A stretch of 46,102 bases of DNA from assembly GCA_027618255.1 (NCBI GenBank), contig JAQCFG010000009.1, positions 1 through 46,102 of the forward strand. The letters are read 5' to 3'. The notes below the pieces were generated by a model. It had not been told where the DNA came from. It saw nothing but the letters and a program-made list of their open reading frames with translations, and did no database searches. Positions 30,471-38,638 of the stretch are shown here, one piece after another (position 1 is the first letter of the stretch; each line of letters starts with the position of its first letter). The stretch comes from Cyanobacteriota bacterium (lineage in GTDB: Bacteria > Cyanobacteriota > Vampirovibrionia > LMEP-6097). The position numbers were made by a program, and so were the translations under genes.

Positions 30471-30866
30471 ATGCGATATTTTGTCTTACTATGTTTATTT
30501 GCGGTGCTCTTTGGTTGTAATAACAGTGTAAAGAGCTCAGAGACAGCCAAAACAGACGTAACTGCCAGAATAACTAGTGAAAAAAAGCCTTCTGTAATTA
30601 TGTTTTATGCCAACTGGTGTGGCTATTGCAAGAAGATGTTTCCCACATTTAGAAGCCTCCAGGAAAAATATAAACAAGAAATTAATTTTTTCTATATCGA
30701 CATTGACACCAAACGTGGCGCAGAACTAGCTAGACAATATAGAACCAAACAAGGTGGAGTACCGGATACTCTGTTTTATAACAGTCAAGGTGAGCTCTTA
30801 GAAGAAAAGCTTGGTGCAATAGCACCTGAAATCTTGACCAAAAAAGTTGAGTCTTTGCTTAATTAA
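30471..30866 (+). CDS. Thioredoxin-like lipoprotein (WCGYC)
   Basis: The 131-aa protein starts with a lipoprotein signal and lipobox (LFAVLFGC), so it is probably anchored in a membrane facing the periplasm. The thioredoxin fold has 'VIMFYANWCGYCKKMFPTF' (CxxC = CGYC) and 'TKQGGVPDTLFYNSQGELLEEKLGAI' (cis-Pro). It resembles TlpA/DsbE-like or thioredoxin-like oxidoreductases. With the VKOR on the opposite strand (4 bp overlap of stops) and the second lipoprotein nearby, it likely takes part in disulfide formation or reduction outside the cytoplasm. Oxidation or reduction direction cannot be told from the sequence. Confidence 0.85.
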   Translation: MRYFVLLCLFAVLFGCNNSVKSSETAKTDVTARITSEKKPSVIMFYANWCGYCKKMFPTFRSLQEKYKQEINFFYIDIDTKRGAELARQYRTKQGGVPDTLFYNSQGELLEEKLGAIAPEILTKKVESLLN

Positions 30867-31279
30867 GCTCTTTTACGAATCGTTCCAAAATAATTTACAG
30901 CAAAAAGCGCTGTAAGTATATGAGAGGCTAAGCAAAACTTGCACATCATATGTAGTTGAAAATAAAGTATATAAAGGAACACAGAAGCTGCTAAGAGCCC
31001 TGTGACAACAGCTAGATCAATCACGATATGCTGGAGAATTCCTCTTTGAAACAATACAAAAGCAATAGTCAAAGCTATAAAGAAAGCTAAACCGTAAACA
31101 GGAACCGGGATACCGAAGAGCATCGCATACTGTGACATCATCACAGAATCGCAACCATCAGTACAATTGAGATTATTCAATAAATTACCGCCAAAATAGA
31201 AATTAATATACTTATAACTCAAATAAGAGCTGTTTACAATCAATAAGAGCAATAAACTATAAGCAGTAAAATAAGGCAT
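30863..31279 (-). CDS. Vitamin K epoxide reductase (VKOR) family protein
   Basis: A 138-aa membrane protein with about four transmembrane helices. Two cysteine pairs: Cys-Gly-Cys-type loop 'NCTDGCDSVMMSQYAMLFGIPVPVYGLAFF' and the active-site 'MMCKFCLASHILTALFAV' near the C-terminus (CxxC = CKFC). This is the bacterial VKOR layout, which passes electrons from thioredoxin-like partners to quinone, working like DsbB. It is divergent from one thioredoxin-like lipoprotein and convergent with the other, so the three are a plausible disulfide relay. Start at 31279 has AAGGACGGAG upstream; a symmetric TATTATATAATA lies in the shared promoter gap. Confidence 0.9.
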   Translation of the reverse strand: MPYFTAYSLLLLLIVNSSYLSYKYINFYFGGNLLNNLNCTDGCDSVMMSQYAMLFGIPVPVYGLAFFIALTIAFVLFQRGILQHIVIDLAVVTGLLAASVFLYILYFQLHMMCKFCLASHILTALFAVNYFGTIRKRA

Positions 31280-31305
31280 TCTGAAAGATCTCCGTCCTTC
31301 TATTA

Positions 31306-31311
31306 TATAAT
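31306..31311 (+). promoter_or_regulatory. -10 box (TATAAT) of the 31318 gene, within a symmetric TATTATATAATA
   Basis: TATAAT ends 6 nt before the ATG at 31318. The palindromic TATTATATAATA gives a TATAAT on both strands and could also serve the divergent VKOR gene. Confidence 0.6.
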
Positions 31312-31317
31312 AAAAGC

Positions 31318-31941
31318 ATGAACAAAATTAGATTAGTTTTTGTAGTCATAGTCTTTGTATTTTTACAAGCCTGCAACCGCTCCCAGCTCAAAGCGGAAAA
31401 TCCACCGCAGGAAGCCGAAGCTGTAAAAACTGAACTAGCTGCTGAGCCGATAGAAATCAAAGTTGGTGACAACCTAACAGAAGCCTTTGCCAAAATCAAA
31501 GTGAAAAACAGCAACTTGCAAGTTGTTGATTTAAGTTCAGTAATTAATAACAAAAGTTCAGTGATAATCATGGTTAAACCAGGCTGTGTATTCTGTGAAT
31601 CACTACTAGCAATTATGAATAGTCAAAAAATCAAAACCAAACCACAAATTATTATTGCTCTTGATGGCGCACATGCCAACGCTGAAGAATTCAAAACCAA
31701 ATTCCAAAAAAATAAGAATATCAAAGCAGACTGGATTTATGACTACACTAATCAATTTCATGATGAATTATCAATATCATCTTTTCCAAGACTACTTTAT
31801 TTAGACAAAAAACAAAATGTCATTGAAAACCAAATCGGTCTTAAATTACCAGAAGACAAAGCTAGCCTTGAAGGCTTAGAATTCCCAGTAATTCTTCAAA
31901 AGCTCTCAATAGGCACTGTTGACTGGATCGAAAAACTCTAA
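31318..31941 (+). CDS. Thioredoxin-fold lipoprotein (CVFC)
   Basis: The 207-aa product begins with a lipoprotein signal (VFVFLQAC, lipobox LQAC). After a polar linker rich in E/A comes a thioredoxin-like fold: 'VIIMVKPGCVFCESLLAIM' (CxxC = CVFC) and 'SSFPRLLYLDKKQNVIENQ' (Pro loop). The CxxC sequence is unlike DsbA (CPHC) or TlpA (WCxxC). It is divergent from the VKOR gene and just upstream of pgk (6-bp gap), so it may be co-transcribed with pgk and murJ. It may be the substrate-facing oxidase or an isomerase working with VKOR. Confidence 0.8.
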   Translation: MNKIRLVFVVIVFVFLQACNRSQLKAENPPQEAEAVKTELAAEPIEIKVGDNLTEAFAKIKVKNSNLQVVDLSSVINNKSSVIIMVKPGCVFCESLLAIMNSQKIKTKPQIIIALDGAHANAEEFKTKFQKNKNIKADWIYDYTNQFHDELSISSFPRLLYLDKKQNVIENQIGLKLPEDKASLEGLEFPVILQKLSIGTVDWIEKL

Positions 31942-31947
31942 CACATA

Positions 31948-33246
31948 ATGGTACAAACAATAAAAGACCTAGGTAAAAATGAGCTGAGCTCCAAAAGAGT
32001 ATTAGTCAGAGTGGACTTTAATGTCCCACTGCGTGATGGAGTGATTACAGATGACAGCCGGATTGTAGCTGCGCTGCCGACTATCAAATACCTAATTGCA
32101 AACAACGCTAAAGTAATCCTGGTTTCGCATCTCGGCAGACCCAATGGTCTAGTAGTTGAAAAACTCAGACTTGATCCTATTGCAAAAAAGCTTTCAGAAT
32201 TACTAGCTAGACCAGTAATCAAATTTGATACAGCGACTGGTACAGACCTTGTTGCTAAAACCAAAGCAATGAAAGATTCTGAGATTGCATTATTAGAGAA
32301 CATTCGTTTTTATCCAGGAGAAGAGGCCAACGATGTAGATTTTGCCAAAGAGCTTTCCGAGCTTGCTGATCTTTATGTCAATGATGCTTTTGGGGCGGCT
32401 CATAGAGCTCATGCTAGTACCCAAGCAGTTTCCAGCTACCTAAGTCCTGCAGTTGCTGGGCTCTTAATGTACAAAGAAGTTGAAATGCTCGGTTCTAAGT
32501 TAAACCATCCGGAAAGACCGTTCACGGCTATCATTGGTGGTGCCAAAGTTAGTTCGAAGATCTCAGTTCTCAAGAAACTTGTACCCAAAGTAGATACCAT
32601 TATTATTGGTGGTGGCATGGCATTCACTTTCCTCAAAGCACAAGGCGGTCAAATTGGACAAAGTATTTGTGAAGATGATCATCTTGATACAGCAAGAGAG
32701 ATACTAAGCCTGGCTGATCAGTTCAATACTGCAATCATCCTACCAACAGACAACAAAACTACCAGTGCTGAAAATATTTTTGAAAAATATCAAACTAGTG
32801 ACAAAATCGAAACTCAAATTTGTGCTTCAAATCAAATCCCTCAAGACAGGCAAGGTATGGACATTGGACCAGAGTCTGTAAAACAGTTTGTCAAAATTGT
32901 AACTCAATCCAAAACGATCTTATGGAATGGTCCTATGGGTGTTTTTGAATATGATGTTCTAGAAAACGGAACCAAAGCAGTGGCCTTGGCTTTAGTTGAA
33001 CTCACAAGCAAGGGCGGTACGACTATCGTTGGTGGCGGCGACTCAGTTGCTGCACTTGAGAAATTTGGTATTAGCAAAAACCAACTTACCCACATCAGTA
33101 CTGGTGGTGGTGCCTCACTTGAATTTCTTGAAGGCAAAACCCTTCCAGGGCTTGCTTGCTTAGATGGATACAGTAGCAGCATGACCGAAGAATCCGAAAA
33201 GCCTCATGCAAGTTTTGCTGAAGAGCTGAAGAAAGCGAGTGTCTAA
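31948..33246 (+). CDS. pgk: Phosphoglycerate kinase
   Basis: Glycolytic/gluconeogenic 1,3-bisphosphoglycerate + ADP to 3-phosphoglycerate + ATP. Recognised by 'RVLVRVDFNVPLRDG', 'VSHLGRPNG', 'IALLENIRFYPGEEAND', 'DAFGAAHRAHAST', 'AIIGGAKVSSKI', 'IIIGGGMAFTFLKAQG' and 'WNGPMGVFEYD'. The C-terminal GGG(D)S loop 'TIVGGGDSVAALEKFG' binds nucleotide. It is 432 aa rather than ~395-400: the canonical end 'LEGKTLPGLACLD' is followed by ~27 extra polar residues (GYSSSMTEESEKPHASFAEELKKASV). Gapdh and other glycolysis genes are absent from the window. murJ starts 9 bp downstream. Confidence 0.96.
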   Translation: MVQTIKDLGKNELSSKRVLVRVDFNVPLRDGVITDDSRIVAALPTIKYLIANNAKVILVSHLGRPNGLVVEKLRLDPIAKKLSELLARPVIKFDTATGTDLVAKTKAMKDSEIALLENIRFYPGEEANDVDFAKELSELADLYVNDAFGAAHRAHASTQAVSSYLSPAVAGLLMYKEVEMLGSKLNHPERPFTAIIGGAKVSSKISVLKKLVPKVDTIIIGGGMAFTFLKAQGGQIGQSICEDDHLDTAREILSLADQFNTAIILPTDNKTTSAENIFEKYQTSDKIETQICASNQIPQDRQGMDIGPESVKQFVKIVTQSKTILWNGPMGVFEYDVLENGTKAVALALVELTSKGGTTIVGGGDSVAALEKFGISKNQLTHISTGGGASLEFLEGKTLPGLACLDGYSSSMTEESEKPHASFAEELKKASV

Positions 33247-33254
33247 AACAGCTA

Positions 33255-34550
33255 ATGTTTAAAATCGCGACACTAGTTGCAATTCTCACAGTCTTTAGTA
33301 AATTGCTAGGACTAGCGAGAGACTTAGTAATCGCAAACTACTTTGGCACTTCAATGATGGCTGATGCATTCAACCTCGCATATTTATTTACTGGCAACTT
33401 CTTTATTATTTTTGGAACTATCGGTGGTCCTTTTTATAGTTCTGTCGTTGCAACATTGCCGAAGCTCAAACAAAACAAAGCAACTTGGGACTTCATCAAA
33501 AGCATCATAGTCAAAACCACTCTAGCACTTACAGCAATTGCTTTTGTACTCTTTTTATACAAAGACTTTTTGCTCAAGTTTTTTATAGATGAAGACAAAA
33601 TTGAGTACATGCAAATCACTCAGCTCAATATTGATATTTTATTACCCTTGATAATTCTTTGTGGTCCAATCGGAATCGTCTTTGCCATACTCAACTGCTA
33701 CAAGCGTTACGTTGAACCCTCACTAGCTCCAGCCGTTGTCAATATTGCATTAATTGCAACTGTACTGTTGATGGGAGATATCGCAAACGGAATTGCTCTT
33801 GCAATCGGTACTAGTCTCGGTGGCATACTTTCATTGGGTTTCCAAATTCCCGGACTAATCAAAGTACGCTCCAACTTATTAGAACATAAAGATCAAGAAG
33901 CAGAACCCAAGAATGACCACTACAGTACAATACTAATTCCTGCTCTGTTTAGCACAGGACTCGCTCAAGCAATGGTTTTTGTCGATAGTTTCTTTTGCAA
34001 GGGACTTGAGGAAGGTAGCTGGACAGCCTTAATTTTGGCTAATCGTCTGATTCAATTACCGCTTGGAGTTTTACTCACTGCATTTCTAGTTCCACTTTTC
34101 CCACGCATCACAGAACTAGTGAAGGAAATTAAATTAGATGAAGTCAAACGCCTACTCAAAAAAGCAATTGGCATACTCACCTTGCTCTGTATTCCCGCAA
34201 CTCTAGTTGGAATGTTTTGGTCAGAAAAAATCATTCGTCTACTTTTTGAAAGAGGCGAGTTTGATGCTCATTCAACAGCAATGGTCAGTTCATTATTTTT
34301 CTACCTCTGCATTTCAATTATCCCTTACGTAATTAAAGATAGTTTTGCTCGAATTTGTTATTGCTTTGGTGATTCCAGATCACCTTTTTTGGTAATGTTA
34401 ATTAGTATCGCTCTTAAAATTCCTCTAAATATAGTCATGGTCAATTGGCTCGGGCTCAACGGTATTGCTATATCAACTACAATAATCAGCCTAATTAATG
34501 TGTTAATACTTTTTCCAATTGTAAAATCAAAATTTAAAGCAAATACCTAA
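33255..34550 (+). CDS. murJ: Lipid II flippase MurJ
   Basis: MOP-family membrane protein that flips lipid II across the inner membrane for peptidoglycan synthesis. It has 12-ish hydrophobic segments over 431 aa, with the MurJ phrases 'LGLARDLVIANYFGTSMMADAFNLAYL', 'NCYKRYVEPSLAPAVVNI', 'LPLGVLLTAFLVPLFPRITELV' and 'ARICYCFGDSRSPF'. Conserved Arg and polar residues of the central cavity are visible in the first helices. It is shorter than E. coli MurJ (511 aa), so one or two C-terminal helices may be missing, as in many bacterial versions. It follows pgk with a 9-bp gap and precedes ftsEX, fitting a cell-wall/division block. Confidence 0.9.
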   Translation: MFKIATLVAILTVFSKLLGLARDLVIANYFGTSMMADAFNLAYLFTGNFFIIFGTIGGPFYSSVVATLPKLKQNKATWDFIKSIIVKTTLALTAIAFVLFLYKDFLLKFFIDEDKIEYMQITQLNIDILLPLIILCGPIGIVFAILNCYKRYVEPSLAPAVVNIALIATVLLMGDIANGIALAIGTSLGGILSLGFQIPGLIKVRSNLLEHKDQEAEPKNDHYSTILIPALFSTGLAQAMVFVDSFFCKGLEEGSWTALILANRLIQLPLGVLLTAFLVPLFPRITELVKEIKLDEVKRLLKKAIGILTLLCIPATLVGMFWSEKIIRLLFERGEFDAHSTAMVSSLFFYLCISIIPYVIKDSFARICYCFGDSRSPFLVMLISIALKIPLNIVMVNWLGLNGIAISTTIISLINVLILFPIVKSKFKANT

Positions 34551-34552
34551 GC

Positions 34553-34558
34553 TATAAT
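34553..34558 (+). promoter_or_regulatory. -10 box (TATAAT) upstream of the family A element and ftsE
   Basis: A perfect TATAAT just after murJ. A transcript starting a few bases later would carry the whole A5 element as a structured 5' leader of ~135 nt before ftsE. This differs from the leaderless genes elsewhere. Confidence 0.45.
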
Positions 34559-34575
34559 GTAGCCTGTCTAATAGA

Positions 34576-34700
34576 CTACTTGTTCTGAAATGTTCAAGAG
34601 CAAGGCTTGATTATTTTTGTAAACCGCAGTTGACTGAGCCGTCAATGAGGATTTACAAAAATGAGCGTAACGCAGCTATTGGGCATTTCAGGACAAGTAG
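34576..34700 (+). repeat. Family A palindromic element, copy A5, as ftsE leader
   Basis: Outer stem CTACTTGTTCTGAAATG (34576-34592) pairs with CATTTCAGGACAAGTAG (34684-34700), one G-U. Inner variable stem TTTTTGTAAA pairs with TTTACAAAAA. Conserved GTTCAAGAGCAAGGCTTG, TTGACTGAGCCGTCAATGA and GAGCGTAACGCAGCTATTGGGC blocks. It ends 1 bp before the ATG of ftsE, in the same orientation, and its open frame runs in frame into ftsE. Confidence 0.92.
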
Positions 34701-34701
34701 A

Positions 34702-35400
34702 ATGATCAAATTAAAGAATGTTAGCAAACAATACGGCACAATCAAGGCTCTTGATGGAATCAACCTGGATATAAAATCTGGCGAGATGGCTCTTTTAGTT
34801 GGTTCAAGCGGTGCCGGCAAATCCACACTCATGAAGCTACTTTATCGTGAAGAAAGGCCGACAACCGGCAATATAATAATTGGCAATATTGATGTTAGTT
34901 CTTTATCCGATGCCAAAATTCCTTATTTGAGAAGAAGAATGGGAATCGTATTTCAAGATTTTAAATTATTGCCAAACAAATCAGCTTTTGAAAATGTTGC
35001 CTACGCGCTTAGAGGTCTTGGCGCAGAGGAATACGAAATCCAAAAACGTGTTTCTGGTGCACTTAAATTAGTTGGTTTATTAGAGAGAGCTTTTAATTTA
35101 CCTAGCGAACTTTCCGGTGGTGAACAGCAACGTGTGGGTATCGCAAGAGCCATCGTCCAAGGACCTCCACTCGTTATTGCCGATGAGCCAACGGGCAACT
35201 TAGATCCGTCAACCAGTCTCGAGATTTTCAATTTGCTTTCAAGAATCGCAGAGCGCGGCACCACAGTACTCGTGAGTACTCATAACCAACATATAGTAGA
35301 GAGTTTTGGTAAAAGAATTATTACCCTCGACAAAGGTCAGGTCGTTAGTGACATTGGACCGACAACCAATAATCACAATTTTGCACAACTAAGAAGATGA
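34702..35400 (+). CDS. ftsE: Cell division ABC transporter ATP-binding protein FtsE
   Basis: A 232-aa ATPase that with FtsX controls septal peptidoglycan hydrolases at the divisome. Walker A 'LVGSSGAGKSTLMK', Q-loop 'GIVFQDFKLLPNKSA', ABC signature 'LSGGEQQRVGIARAI', Walker B 'LVIADEPTGNLDPS', H-loop 'LVSTHNQHIV'. The start at 34702 (MIKLKNVSKQYG) matches the family. A longer start (TTG, 24 residues upstream) would be encoded entirely by the family A element. It overlaps ftsX by 4 bp (ATGA). No Shine-Dalgarno is visible because the element abuts the ATG, so translation may depend on the element's fold. Confidence 0.95.
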   Translation: MIKLKNVSKQYGTIKALDGINLDIKSGEMALLVGSSGAGKSTLMKLLYREERPTTGNIIIGNIDVSSLSDAKIPYLRRRMGIVFQDFKLLPNKSAFENVAYALRGLGAEEYEIQKRVSGALKLVGLLERAFNLPSELSGGEQQRVGIARAIVQGPPLVIADEPTGNLDPSTSLEIFNLLSRIAERGTTVLVSTHNQHIVESFGKRIITLDKGQVVSDIGPTTNNHNFAQLRR

Positions 35401-36272
35401 AAGAACTAAGAATAGTCTGGAGAACGCTTCAAGAAGCGATAAATAGCATCAGAACGGGTGGAGTCTCCAACCTAGTCGTAGTAAGTATCTTGGCTGTTGC
35501 CCTTGCCCTATTTGGTGGGGTACTGCAACTGAATTCTTCAATTAAACAAATATCTCAAAACTTGGATACCCAACTTGAATTCTCTATCTACCTATTAGAT
35601 TCAGCTGGACCTCAAGAAATTGCAACTGAAATCAGCAAAAATCCCAATGTAGATAAAGTAGAAATCATCACAAAAGATGTTGCCTGGGAACGCTTCCGCA
35701 CCAAGTTTCAGTTTAGTGACGTAGCAGGTAACCCGCTACCCAACACTATTCACGTCAACATTCGTCACCCAGAAGACCTACAAAAAGTAATTGCCGAAGT
35801 CAAAAAACTTCCAGGCATTGAGCAAATTAGTTACGCCCCTGAATTATTTAATGGATTAGAACGAGTACGCCATATTCTATTTTCATTTGGTGTCTTAATC
35901 ACCTTGATACTTGCTGTTGGTACCATCACTATTGTTTCTAATACTATCCAACTAGTAATCAAAAGCAGATCACTTGAAATAGAGATTCTACGTCTTGTTG
36001 GTGTTGATGACTGGTTTATTCGTGGTCCATTTATTTTTCATGGTATCTTTTACGGGCTAGCAGCTTCCTTGCTGGCAATTGCGCCGCTCTTTGTTTTACA
36101 AAAAGTAGTATGGAACTCATTTCAAAGCTCATTTAAGACAATTATGCCAGTGACCTTCAATTTTGATTCTGGTGCTGACCTTGGTGTAATTTATATAATC
36201 CTTTCACTGACTGGTGTTTTGGTTTGTGGTCTGTCATCGTACTTTACGACAGAGAGATTTATTCGAACATAG
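35397..36272 (+). CDS. ftsX: Cell division protein FtsX
   Basis: A 291-aa integral membrane partner of FtsE. It has a short cytoplasmic N-terminus, a first transmembrane helix (about 23-42), a periplasmic domain of ~120 residues ('FSIYLLDSAGPQEIATEI...VEIITKDVAWERFR...ISYAPELFNGLERV') and three C-terminal helices including 'ILRLVGVDDWFIRGPFIFHGIFYGLAASLLA'. This is the FtsX pattern (FtsX/MacB-like permease core). In many bacteria the periplasmic loop activates a murein hydrolase (EnvC or RipC type); no such gene is next to it. Start by ATGA overlap with ftsE. Confidence 0.95.
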   Translation: MKELRIVWRTLQEAINSIRTGGVSNLVVVSILAVALALFGGVLQLNSSIKQISQNLDTQLEFSIYLLDSAGPQEIATEISKNPNVDKVEIITKDVAWERFRTKFQFSDVAGNPLPNTIHVNIRHPEDLQKVIAEVKKLPGIEQISYAPELFNGLERVRHILFSFGVLITLILAVGTITIVSNTIQLVIKSRSLEIEILRLVGVDDWFIRGPFIFHGIFYGLAASLLAIAPLFVLQKVVWNSFQSSFKTIMPVTFNFDSGADLGVIYIILSLTGVLVCGLSSYFTTERFIRT

Positions 36273-36434
36273 CCGAAAACCAAGGAGCTCGTGAGCGAAG
36301 TGTTGAGATTTTGCTGATTCGCGAGGGTTGCTCCTTGGATGAGGCGAGAGAGAGCCCAAATTTAAGGCAAAACCCGTTATTAAGACCTAAAAGAATCGTC
36401 ATTGTCAGAAGCCGAAGGCGACGAAGCAACCTAA
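36273..36434. other. Gap after ftsX: inverted repeat CCAAGGAGC/GCTCCTTGG
   Basis: CCAAGGAGC (36280-36288) and GCTCCTTGG (36330-36338) enclose an imperfect inner repeat (CTCGTGAGCGAA with TTCGCGAG). GC-richer than the coding DNA nearby. It may be the ftsX terminator or another degenerate repeat family. Together with copy B6 it fills the 375-bp gap before rfbF, and I see no gene. Confidence 0.35.
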
Positions 36435-36546
36435 TAGACTTACTGCAAAAGTCGGAATTGTCCTTAAAGCAAACGCAACATTCGTTGCGGTTGCGACCTT
36501 TTTTAAAGCGACATCACTAGCAAAACGGGGTTTTGCAGGATGTCTA
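36435..36546 (-). repeat. Family B structured repeat, copy B6 (reverse orientation)
   Basis: On the minus strand it reads TAGACATC-CTGCAAAACcccGTTTTGC-TAGTGATGTC, then GC-T-A-tract-GGTCGCAACC, GCAACgaatGTTGC, GGACAATTCCGACTTTTGCA and AAGTCTA. It differs from B5 at only a few positions, some restoring stem II pairing. Located between ftsX and rfbF. Confidence 0.9.
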
Positions 36547-36647
36547 ATGCCAAGACTCTCAATTAGACTAGAGAATCTAGCCCAAATAACCTAATTTAAT
36601 ACCAAAGATTGAGCCAAAGACAATCTAGTTGCGGGTCTACTCTATGT

Positions 36648-37505
36648 ATGAAAGCAGTAATTCTAGCTGGTGGGCTTGGTACTCGCATTACAGAAGAAAC
36701 AATTTTGAGGCCCAAGCCAATGGTTGAAATTGGTGGCAAGCCAATTCTTTGGCATGTAATGCAAATCTATTCTAATTATGGAATCAATGAATTTATAATC
36801 TGTGCTGGTTATAAGGGCTATATGATCAAAGAATACTTTGCAAATTATTTTATGCACAGATCAGATGTTACTTTTGATCTTAAAAACAACGACTTAATCA
36901 TCCACAATCATCAATGTGAACCATGGAAAGTCACAGTAGTTGATACCGGTGAAGAAACTATGACCGGCAGCAGACTTAAAAAAGTTACTCGGTATTTAGG
37001 AAATGAAGATTTTTGTCTCACTTATGGTGATGGTGTGTCAGACGTGGACATTGTTGAATCAATCAAGTTTCATAAAGCTCATGGCAAATTAGCAACTCTT
37101 ACAGCCGTCGCTCCTGCAGGACGTTTTGGCGCTTTAGAGTTTGGAGAAAATAACAAAGTAGCGAGCTTTCAAGAAAAGCCCAAAGGTGACGGTAGCTACA
37201 TCAACGCTGGATTTTTCATAGTCAATCCCAAAGTGATTGACTATATCGGAGAAGGCGAGAATTGCATCTGGGAAAGAGAACCTCTTGAAAAACTAGCTCA
37301 AGAATCTCAACTACAAGCATTCAAGCATGAAGGCTTCTGGCAACCAATGGATACACTAAGAGATAAAATCAAACTTGAAGAGCTTTGCAAGGATGGAAAC
37401 GCTCCTTGGCTTAGAAACTCACTGAGAGCAAAGACCAAAGCTATGTTTATCTGTAAAGATCCCCTCAATCAAATCAAAAACAAAAACTCACAAGATGTAT
37501 TTTAA
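36648..37505 (+). CDS. rfbF: Glucose-1-phosphate cytidylyltransferase
   Basis: First step of the CDP-3,6-dideoxyhexose route: Glc-1-P + CTP to CDP-glucose. N-terminal '[36 protein letters not shown]' (shown in part) is the nucleotide-binding signature; '[12 protein letters not shown]' and 'GAGx[32 protein letters not shown]' support the RfbF subfamily, and '[32 protein letters not shown]' is typical of its end. 285 aa, about 28 longer than usual, with a basic C-terminal tail that overlaps the next gene by 11 bp. First gene of the rfbF-rfbG-rfbH cluster. Start 36648 gives the conserved MKAVILAGG. Confidence 0.95.
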   Translation: MKAVILAGGLGTRITEETILRPKPMVEIGGKPILWHVMQIYSNYGINEFIICAGYKGYMIKEYFANYFMHRSDVTFDLKNNDLIIHNHQCEPWKVTVVDTGEETMTGSRLKKVTRYLGNEDFCLTYGDGVSDVDIVESIKFHKAHGKLATLTAVAPAGRFGALEFGENNKVASFQEKPKGDGSYINAGFFIVNPKVIDYIGEGENCIWEREPLEKLAQESQLQAFKHEGFWQPMDTLRDKIKLEELCKDGNAPWLRNSLRAKTKAMFICKDPLNQIKNKNSQDVF

Positions 37506-38601
37506 TTTCTTCAAAGACAAAAAGATTTTAATCACTGGTCACACTGGCTTTAAAGGCTCTTGGCTAAGCCTCTGGTTAACAGAGCTTGGCGCAAATATAA
37601 CCGGATATGCACTTGAACCTGAGACTCATCCTAATTTATTCACGGCGCTATCGCTTGAAAAGAAAATAAAACACTATATCGGTGATATTAGGGACTATGC
37701 AAAGCTCAACGAAGTTATACAAAAAGAACAGCCAGAGATTGTTTTCCATATGGCATCTCAACCACTAGTAAGAAGATCTTATAAAAATCCGCGAGAGACT
37801 TATGAAGTTAATGTCATGGGTACAGTCAACCTCCTTGAAGCAGTTCGTCATTGTGACTCGGTGCGCACTGTGATCAATATCACTACTGATAAGGTATATG
37901 AAAACCAAGACTACGGTCTAGCTTTTAGAGAAGATGATCCACTTGGTGGCTATGATCCATATAGCTCTAGTAAAGCAGCTACAGAGCTAGTTACAGCGTC
38001 GTATCGCAATTCGTTTTTTAAAGAGCAAGGAATTGGATTAGCTAGCGCTAGAGCAGGGAATGTCATTGGAGGTGGCGACTGGTCTGAAGATAGATTAATC
38101 CCAGATTGTATCAAAGCACTTGAAAGCAAGAAAACTATAGTGATTAGAAATCCATATGCAACAAGACCTTGGCAGCATGTTCTTGAACCTCTTTCTGGAT
38201 ATATGCAACTAGCTATCAAACTCAATCAAGATCCAAGAACCTACGCGCAAGCATGGAACTTCGGACCAAGACATGACTCTGTCATCAATGTCGAAGAGCT
38301 TGTCAAAAAACTAATAGGGGATTGGGGTCAGGGTGAATATCAAGTAGACAAGGGCGAGCATGTCCATGAAGCAAAATACCTTGAATTAGATATTCAAAAA
38401 GCTGTGCGCAAATTAAATTACAGTCCAATACTATCTATAGAAGAGAACTTGAGAATGACGGTAGATTGGTACAAAGAGTTTTATCAAAATCCTGAAGCTA
38501 TTCAAGCCTTTAGTCTCGAGCAAATCAAGATCTATCATAAGAGGCGCTTTGCAAGCTTTGAAGATGCCTTAAGAAGGACTTCACACAGTCAAGTTCACTA
38601 G
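37495..38601 (+). CDS. rfbG: CDP-glucose 4,6-dehydratase
   Basis: A 368-aa short-chain dehydrogenase-type enzyme converting CDP-glucose to CDP-4-keto-6-deoxyglucose. '[25 protein letters not shown]' is the NAD-binding GxxGxxG loop in the form typical of RfbG. The catalytic region contains '[10 protein letters not shown]' and '[17 protein letters not shown]' (YxxxK-like SSSKAA), followed by '[18 protein letters not shown]' and '[20 protein letters not shown]'. It overlaps rfbF by 11 bp. The next gene (rfbH) is 188 bp downstream, across an inverted repeat. Confidence 0.95.
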   Translation: MYFNFFKDKKILITGHTGFKGSWLSLWLTELGANITGYALEPETHPNLFTALSLEKKIKHYIGDIRDYAKLNEVIQKEQPEIVFHMASQPLVRRSYKNPRETYEVNVMGTVNLLEAVRHCDSVRTVINITTDKVYENQDYGLAFREDDPLGGYDPYSSSKAATELVTASYRNSFFKEQGIGLASARAGNVIGGGDWSEDRLIPDCIKALESKKTIVIRNPYATRPWQHVLEPLSGYMQLAIKLNQDPRTYAQAWNFGPRHDSVINVEELVKKLIGDWGQGEYQVDKGEHVHEAKYLELDIQKAVRKLNYSPILSIEENLRMTVDWYKEFYQNPEAIQAFSLEQIKIYHKRRFASFEDALRRTSHSQVH

Positions 38602-38638
38602 AACAAGAGTATTATTTAAGAATGCCCTTCAGGAGTAA

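Noticed and set aside
34630-34701. N-terminal extension of FtsE (TEPSMRIYKNERNA...)
   Set aside because: The extension is wholly encoded by the family A element, and the family start at 34702 fits homologs; translation of the extension is unproven.
36273-36520. A plus-strand ORF reading out of ftsX into repeat B6
   Set aside because: Its translation is Arg/Ser-rich without any domain and is made mostly of repeat DNA.
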